Below, piece after piece: positions 14,801-22,300 of a DNA stretch of 31,813 nt. Position numbers and translations under genes: made by a program. The notes under the pieces were generated by a model. It was not told the origin of the DNA, ran no database searches, and saw only the letters and a list, made by a program, of their open reading frames with translations. The stretch spans positions 1 to 31,813 of IMG/VR virus record IMGVR_UViG_3300020183_000298. One strand, 5' to 3'. Within the stretch, counting starts at the first letter, position 1. Each line of letters starts with the position of its first letter. This stretch comes from a virus.

Positions 14801-17749
14801 AGACGTGATTATGCACAAGCAGGAATTTATGTAACGTTTACGTCTATTGGATCTGGAAATAAACATACACTAGAATCTACTAAAAAACTTGAAAAGTCTC
14901 TCATTACTGTAGACGATGTTGTTCAATATCCACTAACTTATTCTTTATTATCATATACTTTAATTGGAAATGGTGGTCAAATTGGAATTGCAAATACTAT
15001 TTTCTCCATGAGTGGAATATCTTCAATTCGTAGTGGAGATGTTATTAAAATTAATAATGAGTACATGAAAGTTGTAAATATTGGTTACGGTACTAGTGCT
15101 AGCGGTCCAATAACCGGAATAGGAACAATTAATCTTGTTCAAGTTGATCGTGCTTTTGTTGGATCATCAGCAACATCTCATACAGATTCAACTTCTGTAA
15201 ACGTATATCGTGGGTCATACAATATCAGTGGAAATAAAATATTCTTTACCGATCCACCAAATGGTGATTTTAGAACTTCTAAAGATGAAAGAAATCTTTC
15301 ATACTTAAAATCTAACTTTAATGGTAGAGTATTTTTAAGAAAAAATTATTCAACAAATCAGTTGTACGATAATGTATCAGAAAACTTTACCGGTATAGGG
15401 CAAACATATACTCTTACTATAAATGGTATTAACACTGTTGGTCTTGGATCAACTGGAGGAAACGGAATTGTATTTATTAATGGAATATTCCAAACACCAT
15501 CAACACAAAACAATACAGGAAATAATTATGAAATAATTGAAAACACTTCTGTTGGGATTAGTAGTATAATTTTTACAGGATCATCAGCATTTGATGATAA
15601 TGACATAATATCCGTCGTAGATGTAAATCAAAATCAACTTCCAAGAGGGGGAATTATTGTATCTTTAGGATCAACTGGAGGTCTTGGGTATGCTCCTTTA
15701 GTTGGAGCATCGGTAACAGCAGTTGTTGGTGCAGGAGGATCTATAGTTTCAGTTGGTTTTGGTTCAACAGATGTTCTTGGATCAGGATATTATGGAATAG
15801 TTTCAATAGGAGTTACTGAGCCTGGTCATACAGGGTCTGCAGCAACTATAACTGCTACTGTTGGCGCTGGAGGTTCTTTATCTTTTAACGTTATTGGTGG
15901 AGGTTCAGGGTATGTTACACCAACGATCAGTATTCCTTCACCATCATATTCAAATCTTGAGTGTGTAGGGGTTTCTAGGTTAGGTGTAGGATCAACTACA
16001 GATACTGGGGTTGGACTATTACTCAACATTGAAGTAAGTGCTGCATCAACTACAGGAATTGGATCAACTTTATTCGAAGTTTCTGGATTCAGTGTTCAGA
16101 GAGGTGGATATGGTTATGTTGAGGGTGATGTAATTACTCCTGTGGGACTAGTTACCGCAAAAGAACTACCAAGTCCACTATCAACGTTTGAACTTACTGT
16201 TGTCGATACATTTACAGATTCATTTGCAGCATGGCAGTTTGGTGAATTAGATTATATTGATAGTATTAAAAATTTACAAAATGGTGTGAGAATAAGATTC
16301 CCACTTTATTATAATTCGAATTTATTAAATTTTGAAGTTGATGAAAATGATTCGGCATCAGTAGAAATTGATTTGTCTTCTATTTTATTAATCTTTATTA
16401 ATGGAATTCTTCAAGAACCAAGTGAAGCATATTCATTTGAAGGAGGGTCTTCAGTAATATTTGCAAGTCCACCAAAACCAGAAGATAATGTTGCAATTTT
16501 CTTCTATAGAGGCACGCGTGGTGAAGATAGTAATTTAATTTCAGTATTTGAAACTATCAAACCAGGTGATAATATAAGGTTGAGAAAAAATAATACAATT
16601 CCATCAACTGTTGATCAAGAACAAAGATCTGTCCATAGAATTTTCTCTTCCGATATTATTGAAACAAACTTGTATAATAGAGATGGAATAGATGAAGAAA
16701 ATCAACGTTCACTCTCATGGATAAAGCAGAAAAAAGACAGAATTATTAATAGTGAGTTTGTTTATAAGTCTAGAGACTCTTTAGAATCTAGAGTTTATCC
16801 AACTGCAAAAATAATATACGACTTAAATTCATCAGATTCTGAAGTTTTTGTAGATGATGCACAATTTTTTAATTATGAAGAAAACGAGGGATCTGGTGTT
16901 ATTTCTTCAGTAAATGCACTAATCGTAAATGGAAATGATCCTGTTTCGGCTGCTATAACAGCTGTAGTTTCGGCAGCAGGAACAATCAGTGCTTTAACAA
17001 TTAATAATGCAGGTAGTGGTTACAGTGGAGCAACAATTCAAATTAAAATATCATCACCAAAGGAAATTGGAGTTGGGGTTGGAACAACTGCAACAGCGAC
17101 CGTATCAATAGTAAACGGTTCTATTTCATCACCAGTTATAACAAATCCTGGTTTTGGATATAGTATTCTAACACCACCACAAGTTATTGTTCCACTTCCA
17201 AGTCCATCTGTTGAATCAATTATCGGAATAACAAATGTTCAAGGATTTAGTGGAATAATAACAGGTATAACTACAACAACTGGTGTTGGAACTGATTTAG
17301 CATATCAATTTAATTTACAAGTATTCTCTCCTACAACATTCGTATCTACTGGATTGCAAACAGGATATCCAATTTACATTTATGACACAACAGTTGGGAA
17401 TGGAGTAACTTCTATTGATAATTCTGACTCAGAAATTGTTGGAATTGGAACAACTTTTGCAGATAATGTGTATAAAATTCACTCATTTACATCTGTTGGA
17501 TCAACAAATGCATCAATTATATGTAATGTACAATCAAACTCAGTTATATCTGGAATATCAACTTTTGGATATGTTCAAATTGGTAAGTTTTCGTGGGGTA
17601 AATTAAGTGGATTTAGTAGGTCTTCTTCACCAATATCCATAGGAGTTACCGCAAATACAATCGATGTTGGATTAAGCACATTCCCAACAATTCAAAGAAG
17701 AGGATATGGATTTAGAGATTCTGGAGCATTGAAGAAGAATTTAGAATGA
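5819..17749 (+). CDS. Giant gp7-position baseplate protein with YHYH-like domain
   Basis: An uninterrupted 3976-residue ORF behind AAAGAGG, nearly four times T4 gp7 (1032). The N-terminus holds wedge-type motifs: ENQIPEFILEESPKVIDFLK near residues 17-36, and a helical FLKEFYKKLKYFL region followed by SKGTNESFRILFNILYN near 203-219, familiar from virion proteins of cyanophages. The rest is mostly beta repeats: GYL-KIDDEIITY modules; at least six 'NH-x-x-x-x-GD-x-x-x-Y' repeats; many 'GGxGY' repeats; and Gly/Thr/Ser-rich GIGST stretches. Residues about 1230-1345 form a YHYH-like domain (GWSYDGNPIYGPYGYSD, NGRFCKTPEF, FPYFIG). It ends RRGYGFRDSGALKKNLE. Gene order (25-6-this-8) gives the gp7 role, wedge assembly, by position. 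Similar large proteins have been called gp7 or VrlC-like in cyanophages. No inteins, membrane segments or protease motifs were noticed. Confidence 0.82.
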   Translation: MIKTGFESRVKVQQIIENQIPEFILEESPKVIDFLKQYYISQEYQSGPSDIAENLDQYLKLDNLIPEVVADLSTLSANITTSDNVVNVSSTKGFPDQYGLLKIDDEIITYKSKTTTSFIDCVRGFSAITDYVSDDDPTELVFSTSSASAHTSGAKIQNLSSLFLKEFYKKLKYFLSPGLEDENFVSSLNVGNFLKEVKSFYQSKGTNESFRILFNILYNVTPKIVNLENYLIKPSSSEYIRREIFVAELLSGDPTKLVGQSIRKSTDDNTYASVSEVEILTRKGISYYKLSLFVGYDEESDVTGNFSVPGKSLISEKVSIGSSIITVDSTIGFGQTGSLVSGNNKIAYTSKSVNQFYGCSGVFEEISTASQIRSDEYVYGYENGDLTKKVELRLTGLISTFIPTSESFFVDENQIINVKNLGENIKNPDVKTYKQKISNSWIYNTNSRYKIDVISGATFTLNHSVDESNLKSGDFVDILKRDEQTIVSSLNSPPYIVSIDYTTNQIILGDLFGFQPVSGEKYDIRRKLKKCSSSGVSLKFGNNSLISDIQNAYSDGEDYFYVASNSLPSYTITENLFEVSITNAIEPQVLGFNTLTQKYSIISFASNVPFISGDKVHYYSASTTIPGLDSGDYFVEVLGNLNQIRLYTSRSFVGTENYVEFEGSQSGGPHYFILESQKSRLISAQNILRKFSLSPKAYDQNLTETFSEKTGILINGVEISNYKSEDKIYYGPLNDVKIVNGGSNFDVINPPQIVITDSSGTGAKIRPVIRGSVSKVLVDPQEIGLDSVVSIALTGGNGSGSEFKPVLGKSTRSIRFNAKSVSDGGGLDSINETITFLTDHKLNNGDQIIYDSNGNSAIGIGSFKGSNTSSGLTIKSGSTYYTKVINNTTIQLYNNNFDYVAGINTVGFTTIGNSGIHIFKSANPLLTLKEIKVINGGDGYENRQLIVKPTGISTIHNTINFNNHGFKHGDIVKYDYQTSPISGLSTNKEYKILKISDNSFSLCENIISSNSTISDFERRKTVKFTSTGSGYQYFKYPDISFVINYSSSGVGTVSRTVGIITSTPIIRGNIVDAYLYEAGQDYGSTILNLHRRPSFSIKSGKNAQLYPIVVNGSIEKVYTQFGGSEYHSLPDLIVNGDGTGAELRPVIVNGVIEDVVVVNPGIGYTQNTTSILVKPSGKNLFLDFNIRDLTVNKNFRYGNEVLSPGNDGLQYSVTAYDIKLQNEFNDNNSSFHSPLIGWSYDGNPIYGPYGYSDPDDSNSPTSIIQTGYKLDTSNVTNRPSGFEAGFFVEDYRYDGSGDLDIHNGRFCKTPEFEDGVYAYFATINPSNVGISSFPYFIGNSFRTEFISENEVLDQSFDFNSSSLLRNTFPYAINNPGSSNDFIFESYDYANQDVKIESVSSGSIESAEIVSNGIGYKVNEYLLFDNSKTNGSGVRAKVSEVTGKDIVSLNTSIDTYSNSVVVWENGETLKVKVSPNNNLLDRDLVAITGINTTLSSIKKSQIIGISSYSSKITQNVPANASTGIVTDIYISEIPSDVSIGSTVVIESESLLLLNVFKDKKIIRVRRDVGAAHTATTKVNFVPNTFTISQKTNYFDSKINETIYFNPSESVGLGLSVGITSTTTFALGFSTVGVATFNRLIPTKSVYIENHPFKNNQKVIFKKPNSSSSSLSISTSFSGTPFNLPQSGISQTVYVTNKSKNTIGIKTSINSDEVFFVSNGANSNNYEYSFETDYNQVTLDIQKFKTTVSVSTSHNLSNGDEIKLNVQPSLTVGIQTYESVYIKLDGNRQNILINPIGFSSSGINTVTNTISITSHSLKTGDKVYYESLDLVAAGLETGSYYVNTIDDDTINLCETYIDSVSSSPTIINITGIGGAVQTISLINPTLRPVKNNNIKFNLSDSSLVGYNFKLYYDSSFNHEFTSVESDSNFNISGLGTVGVSTNAALTLNYSENLPEKLYYTLEKGGYISTSDTEVVNASTIIFTNSVYNGTYAISGIGQTTFTLSLTAKPEKLSYTESDCDTLKYTTNSTTTTGGISKIKFLSSGSGYKSLPSFIGVETIDGSGADILLKSSKIGKINDIRVINSGFEYPSDKTLKPSAFISPSIDLISLNKIYSVGVSSGGNYYEYAPDLITIDSVTREVYDSGFLSAKLNGQTISSVEVVEPVYGVSSNLTEVIAINNTNGISINTVETSNTGIITCYLITPIQGFSNQTPPFNIGDSIFVEGIANYDSGSGYNSSDYGYRFFTVTDYQNTNPAVLKFNVSDYTTSPGIANTSQNSLPSIINIKNYPIFDVNKEYAKFIVGEQLLSYSNNQYNYIDLYITKSLGNLIKVTGDYELSVGEKIKGSKSGAIATIKKITEGRGIFEISHSLTEERGWNNDIGKLNDDQQVTSDNDYYQNLSYTIKSPMKWDTLSTPVNRLVHPSGMKNFADTQIQKSISVGIKTTKNETLEIVNIIGENRIDEINIFDLSQDVDVLNNTSKFVNLLNKKLSSYINCTSNRVISIDDISSQFSNSGVEDSSQNIVDTISESIDGFFRYLIQTKSTDQTEYQINEIVIIKNGQSGYILEKLSLSNKDSLIATFELLEQNENNNLTFIPKDPYTLDYDIKILSNKFATDIIGSGTTNFGLVKLTSGIKTCGIGTTSIVSFASTQYNSFYFNLYVKDKIADEMNYVDVYLSHDGSNTYLSEYYFDSERTSSSQSFNKIGTLDASLENGVISLNFDNDRSNIITVGSKVVGFGTSTLGIGTFRYKVQDQVEGTESTSIYKSNYVKSTSGIATIISESAENFTTIKSTVSVSVGSSSALHQIAILNTENNTYSTNYPLLSVGSTTGIGTFGVEIESNNIKLKFYADPNIQQNVDLFSYSELIYTNIDKENIPNNLEYGVIEESIDFIEYGGISGERVKRLDFDLNHKTYPIFKKSFNPSNSDSLDLSSSIITIKNHFFNTGEELIYEAGSSLSGITSTAVGIGSTLNSVGVVTNILPSTVYPIKLTEDTFRLSTRRDYAQAGIYVTFTSIGSGNKHTLESTKKLEKSLITVDDVVQYPLTYSLLSYTLIGNGGQIGIANTIFSMSGISSIRSGDVIKINNEYMKVVNIGYGTSASGPITGIGTINLVQVDRAFVGSSATSHTDSTSVNVYRGSYNISGNKIFFTDPPNGDFRTSKDERNLSYLKSNFNGRVFLRKNYSTNQLYDNVSENFTGIGQTYTLTINGINTVGLGSTGGNGIVFINGIFQTPSTQNNTGNNYEIIENTSVGISSIIFTGSSAFDDNDIISVVDVNQNQLPRGGIIVSLGSTGGLGYAPLVGASVTAVVGAGGSIVSVGFGSTDVLGSGYYGIVSIGVTEPGHTGSAATITATVGAGGSLSFNVIGGGSGYVTPTISIPSPSYSNLECVGVSRLGVGSTTDTGVGLLLNIEVSAASTTGIGSTLFEVSGFSVQRGGYGYVEGDVITPVGLVTAKELPSPLSTFELTVVDTFTDSFAAWQFGELDYIDSIKNLQNGVRIRFPLYYNSNLLNFEVDENDSASVEIDLSSILLIFINGILQEPSEAYSFEGGSSVIFASPPKPEDNVAIFFYRGTRGEDSNLISVFETIKPGDNIRLRKNNTIPSTVDQEQRSVHRIFSSDIIETNLYNRDGIDEENQRSLSWIKQKKDRIINSEFVYKSRDSLESRVYPTAKIIYDLNSSDSEVFVDDAQFFNYEENEGSGVISSVNALIVNGNDPVSAAITAVVSAAGTISALTINNAGSGYSGATIQIKISSPKEIGVGVGTTATATVSIVNGSISSPVITNPGFGYSILTPPQVIVPLPSPSVESIIGITNVQGFSGIITGITTTTGVGTDLAYQFNLQVFSPTTFVSTGLQTGYPIYIYDTTVGNGVTSIDNSDSEIVGIGTTFADNVYKIHSFTSVGSTNASIICNVQSNSVISGISTFGYVQIGKFSWGKLSGFSRSSSPISIGVTANTIDVGLSTFPTIQRRGYGFRDSGALKKNLE
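9500..9850 (+). other. YHYH-like domain inside the giant virion protein
   Basis: Residues about 1230-1345 of the giant protein carry GWSYDGNPIYGPYGY (W at 1238), then VEDYRYDGSGDLDIHNGRFC with N1303-G-R-F-C, TPEFEDGVYAYFAT, and FPYFIGNSF near 1333. These match the order of motifs that I know from the YHYH family. The naming YHYH stretch reads Y-A-Y-F here, so its histidine is missing. The function of the domain is not established. Confidence 0.75.
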
Positions 17750-17751
17750 GA

Positions 17752-17759
17752 TATAAATA
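17752..17759 (+). promoter_or_regulatory. Late promoter before gp8
   Basis: An exact TATAAATA sits three bases after the stop of the giant gene and 19 bases before the gp8 ATG, in a 29-base gap. This is the T4-type late element read by a gp55-like sigma factor. It would allow gp8 and the DUF4815 gene to be made independently of the 12-kb gene upstream. Confidence 0.7.
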
Positions 17760-17778
17760 TAATTAAAAGCTTATTAAT

Positions 17779-19332
17779 ATGTCTGCAATTGTAACGGATC
17801 AGTTTAGAATACTCAATACAAATAATTTTATTGAATCTATAGAAAACAGTTCTAATTCATATTATGTATTTTTGGGTTTACCAAATCCAGCATCTGTAGG
17901 ATTTGGCAGAACAGATGATTGGGATACCAATACCCCCAGTCCAATTGATAATCTTGACTATTCTAATCATTATCATGAAACGATGTTATTTGGAAAACGA
18001 GTTACCTCTTCAAATGTAAGAAGACTTATAAGAAGAGTTGACTGGATACAGGGAACAAAATATGAGATGTATAGGCATGATTATAGTATTTCAAATCCAT
18101 CACCTATTACACAATCTACAAGATTATATGATGCAAATTATTATGTAATGAATTCGGAATATAAAGTTTATATTTGTATAGATAATGGATCTTCAGGAAC
18201 TAATACTGTTGGAAATTCATCTCAAGATGAACCAACGTTTACAGATTTAGAACCATCTAAAGCTGGAGAAAGTGGCGATGGATATCTTTGGAAATATCTT
18301 TTTACTGTTTCACCTAGCGACATTATTAAGTTTGATTCTACAGAGTATATTACAGTTCCAAATAATTGGAGAACTACTACTGATCCACAAATTATTGCGG
18401 TTAGAGAAAATGGCGATTCTAGTATAAATGAAAACCAATTAAAAAAAGTTTATATTGAGAGTCGGGGAAGTAATTATGCGAGTGGTTTAGGACAAGTTGT
18501 TGATATTGTAGGAGACGGAACAGGAGCTCAAGCTGTCGTGGATGTTGTCGGTGGTAAGATAACAAACATACAAATATCTTCTGGAGGAAAAGGATATAGT
18601 TATGCAATGGTTGATTTAGATACCTTAAATGGAAGTGCAACCACAAATGCAAAATTGATACCAATCATACCACCATCTATGGGACACGGATATGATTTGT
18701 ATAAAGAATTGGGAACTGATAAAGTATTGGTATATGCTAGATTTGATGACTCAACCAGAGACTTTCCAATAGACTCAAAGTTTTCGAGAATTGGAATTTT
18801 AAAAAATCCCATTTCTTTTGGATCCACCGCTATCTTTTCCGAAAATGAGTTTTCATCTTTGTATGGAATCAGATTTTCTTCAGTAAGTGGAACTATACCC
18901 ACTATAGGAGATGTAATTTCTCAAGAAGTTTCTGCAGGAACGGCACATGGATATGTTGCATCATATGATTCAGAAACTAAAGTTCTAAAATATTTTCAAG
19001 ATAGAACAAAATATTTCCATCCAACATTTATAAATCAAACTGATTATATTGGTGTTTCTACTGACGGTAAAGTCATAGAATTTGATTCATCATCTAACGA
19101 ACCAGTCACATCTACAGGTGGATTTTCTGGAGTGGTATTTTCTGGATATACTGGAATTACAACAAATCCAACGGGAAATAAATTAATTTCTTTAGGAACA
19201 CAGTTCAATAATGGATTATCTACTCCTGAGATAAATAAAGGATCGGGGGATATAATCTACATTGATAATAGACCCTTAGTAGAAAGAAACTCTAGGCAAA
19301 AAGAAGACGTTAAAATTATCCTGGAATTTTAA
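17779..19332 (+). CDS. 8: Baseplate wedge subunit gp8
   Basis: A 517-residue protein, longer than T4 gp8 (334). T4 gp8 is a dimeric wedge protein binding gp7 and gp10. Matching features: AIVTDQFRILNTNNFIESI at the start, a YYVFLGLPNP strand with FGRTDDWD (T4 ITFGRSEPW), RRLIRRVDW (T4 VIPRRDW), GDGYLWKYLFTVSPSD near residues 166-181 and TEYITVPNNW, and the end DIIYIDNRPLVERNSRQKED (T4 MIYMENRPP). The extra length comes from two beta inserts: residues about 224-277 with the GSNYASG / GKGYSYA repeat seen in other proteins here, and a later AHGYVASYDSETKVLKYF segment. It follows an exact late promoter and lies three bases before the next gene. Confidence 0.93.
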   Translation: MSAIVTDQFRILNTNNFIESIENSSNSYYVFLGLPNPASVGFGRTDDWDTNTPSPIDNLDYSNHYHETMLFGKRVTSSNVRRLIRRVDWIQGTKYEMYRHDYSISNPSPITQSTRLYDANYYVMNSEYKVYICIDNGSSGTNTVGNSSQDEPTFTDLEPSKAGESGDGYLWKYLFTVSPSDIIKFDSTEYITVPNNWRTTTDPQIIAVRENGDSSINENQLKKVYIESRGSNYASGLGQVVDIVGDGTGAQAVVDVVGGKITNIQISSGGKGYSYAMVDLDTLNGSATTNAKLIPIIPPSMGHGYDLYKELGTDKVLVYARFDDSTRDFPIDSKFSRIGILKNPISFGSTAIFSENEFSSLYGIRFSSVSGTIPTIGDVISQEVSAGTAHGYVASYDSETKVLKYFQDRTKYFHPTFINQTDYIGVSTDGKVIEFDSSSNEPVTSTGGFSGVVFSGYTGITTNPTGNKLISLGTQFNNGLSTPEINKGSGDIIYIDNRPLVERNSRQKEDVKIILEF

Positions 19333-19335
19333 AAA

Positions 19336-22300
19336 ATGGCCCAAAACACAAACCTAAACATTAGTCCTTATTTTGATGATTTTGATTCATCTAAGCAGTT
19401 CTATAAAGTTCTGTTTAATCCAGGAAGACCTGTTCAAGCTAGAGAATTAACTACATTACAGTCTTTATTACAAAATCAAGTAGAAACTTTTGGTAGTCAT
19501 ATATTCAAAGAAGGATCAATGGTAATTCCTGGAGGAGTTACTTTTGATTCGCAATTCTATGCCGTTAAATTAAACTTAACTAATTTCGGTGTAGATATAA
19601 GTTTATATTTGGATAAATTAGTTGGAAAAAAAATTAAAGGTGATTCTTCTGGAGTTACTGCCAGAGTTCAATATGTACAACTTGTAAATTCTGAGATAGA
19701 GTATCCAACAATTTATGTAAAATACTTAGATTCCGACAATAATTTTATAGAATCTACATTTTTGGATGGTGAAAACTTAACATGCAACGAAGATATTGTT
19801 TATGGAAATACTACAATTTCCGCAAATACAACTTTTGCATCCTTAATAGATTTAAATGCAACTGCCATAGGATCTTCAGTTTCAATTGATGATGGAATTT
19901 ATTTCATAAGAGGATATTTTGTAAAAGTCAACAAAGAGACAATAATTTTAGATTATTATAATAATACACCATCTTATAGAATTGGTTTAAAAATAGAAGA
20001 ACAGATAGTAACATATAAAGAAGATAGTAGTTTATACGATAATGCAAAGGGTTTTACTAATTATGCAGCGCCAGGTGCAGATAGATTTAAAATATCTACA
20101 AATCTAATTAAAAAAGAGTTAAGTGATTTTAATGATACTGACTTTATCGAATTAATGCGTGTTGGTGATGGTAATATAAAAAAAATACAGACAAAGAGCA
20201 GTCAATATTCGTTAATAAGAGACTATCTAGCACAAAGAACTTATGATGAGTCTGGAGATTATAGCACTGATCCATTCTCTATTACTATCAATAACTCTTT
20301 AAATGATAGGTTGGGTAATGATGGATTATTTTTAGATAGTGAAAAAACCAGTCAGGGCAATACACCATCACCTGACTTAATGTGTGTTAAAGTTTCTCCA
20401 GGAAAAGCATATGTAAGAGGTTATGACGTTCAAAAAACAGAAACTACAATCCTCGATGTAGAAAAACCTAGAGACACTCAGTTTCAAAGAATAAATGTTC
20501 CATTTGAAATGGGAAATTTGTTAAGAGTTAATAATGTAGTTGGAGTTGCCCAACATAAACAAACTATAGGATTATATGATCAGTTAAGATCATCTACGTC
20601 TTCTGCTACAGGAAATAAAATAGGAGAGGCAAGAGTTTATACTTTTAAATTAACAGATTCTAAGTATGTTAATTCATCTACAGTTTGGGATTTATACTTG
20701 TATGATGTCCAAACTTATACTGAATTAAATTTAAATCAATCTCTATCAACGGCACAACTTCCAATATCATCTTTTGTGAAAGGAAAGAATAGTGGGGCTA
20801 GTGGATATGCAGTTTATAATGGTAATGGAAATACAAAAATAACTCTTAGACAAACATCGGGATCTTTTATAAGGGGTGAGCAATTAATTATAAATGGAGT
20901 TGAAACAACTCCAAGAAGTATATCTTCAATAAGAGTTTTTAATTCTTCAGATATTAAATCAGTATTCCAATCCTCTAATTCTGGGTCTGGATTCCCAGAC
21001 GCTTTTGTAGCTGACGCATATTTGGAAAAATTGACTCCAAAAGGATTTAGTCCTTTTGATAAAATTACAATTGAAACAAATGGGGTTGTAACTGGATCTG
21101 GAAAAAACTTTGCTGGAATTTCAACAGGTTCAATAATAAGATATCAAGTATCTGGATTGAATTTAGAAACATTTAATAAAGTTGTTTCTGTAGATTCAAC
21201 CGGAACATCAATGACAGTTTCTGGAATTTCTACTGTAACGGGAGTTTTTAATGGCGGTCTACCAACTTCGTCAGTACAAACGACCTTTGCCCTAGGAATT
21301 TCAAATATTAGAAATCAAGAAAAAGGATTTTTATATTCCGAACTTCCCAATAAAAATATTTCATCTATAAATTTGGAGGACTCAAATCTTTCATTATCAT
21401 ATCAAATAACTGGAGAATCGACTGATGCCTCTGGAGTATTATCTTTCTCAGACGCACAGGTTTTAGGAATTAGTAGTTCTTTCTTTAGATCTTTTGATGT
21501 AGAAAACTATTCAGTTCATTATTCTGGTGGTGGAATAGCGACAGTTACTTCGGATCAATTTTCTCTTTCTGGAAATATTGTAACTATACGTGGTTTAGAT
21601 GCTAATGAATCTGATATTGTAGTAAATTCTAGTATATTAAAAAATGGAATTAAGAGTAAAGTAAAAACTTATAATGCAAGTAAAACAGTAAATATATCTT
21701 TTTCAAAATATGAAGAATCTGGAAGCGGAATTAGTACATCAGTTAATGATGGACTAACTTATAATGAATATTATGGTTTAAGAGTTCAAGATGAAGAGAT
21801 ATGTTTAAATCATCCAGATGTAGTAAAAATTGTTGCAGTATATGAGTCTTTAGATTCCTCCGATCCTATTTTGGATACCATACAATTTAATGCAACTGCT
21901 AACGTTGATGTAAACGCCATTATTGGAGAAAACATTATAGGAACTAATGGATGTGTTGCTAGAGTCGTAACTAAACCATCTACAAACACACTTGGAGTTG
22001 TATATTTAAACCAAAATAGATTTTCTAGATATGAAATTGTCACCTTTGAAGAGTCCAATTTATCTACAGAAATTGAATTAATTACGGTTGGAGCGTATAA
22101 AAATATAACGAATAACTTTATTTTAGATGGAGGTCAAAAGGAACAGTATTATGATTATTCTAGATTAGTGAGAAGAAGAGGTGCCGCCGAACCATCTAGA
22201 AAAATTTTAGTCATCTTTGATTATTATACAGTTCCATCAAATGAGGATGGAGATTTATTTACTGTGCTTAGTTATTCGGAAGATAGATATGAAAACGAAA

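Noticed and set aside
5819-17749. Intein, intron or fused separate genes in the giant ORF
   Set aside because: No intein-like Cys/Ser start with His-Asn end, no homing-nuclease motif and no frame change was seen; repeat modules run continuously to the RRGYGFRDSGALKKNLE end.
18600-18902. 100-codon open frame on the minus strand
   Set aside because: Fully inside gp8, whose start, GDGYLWKYLF and IYIDNRP motifs are intact in the + frame. The opposite frame shows no family features or ribosome site.
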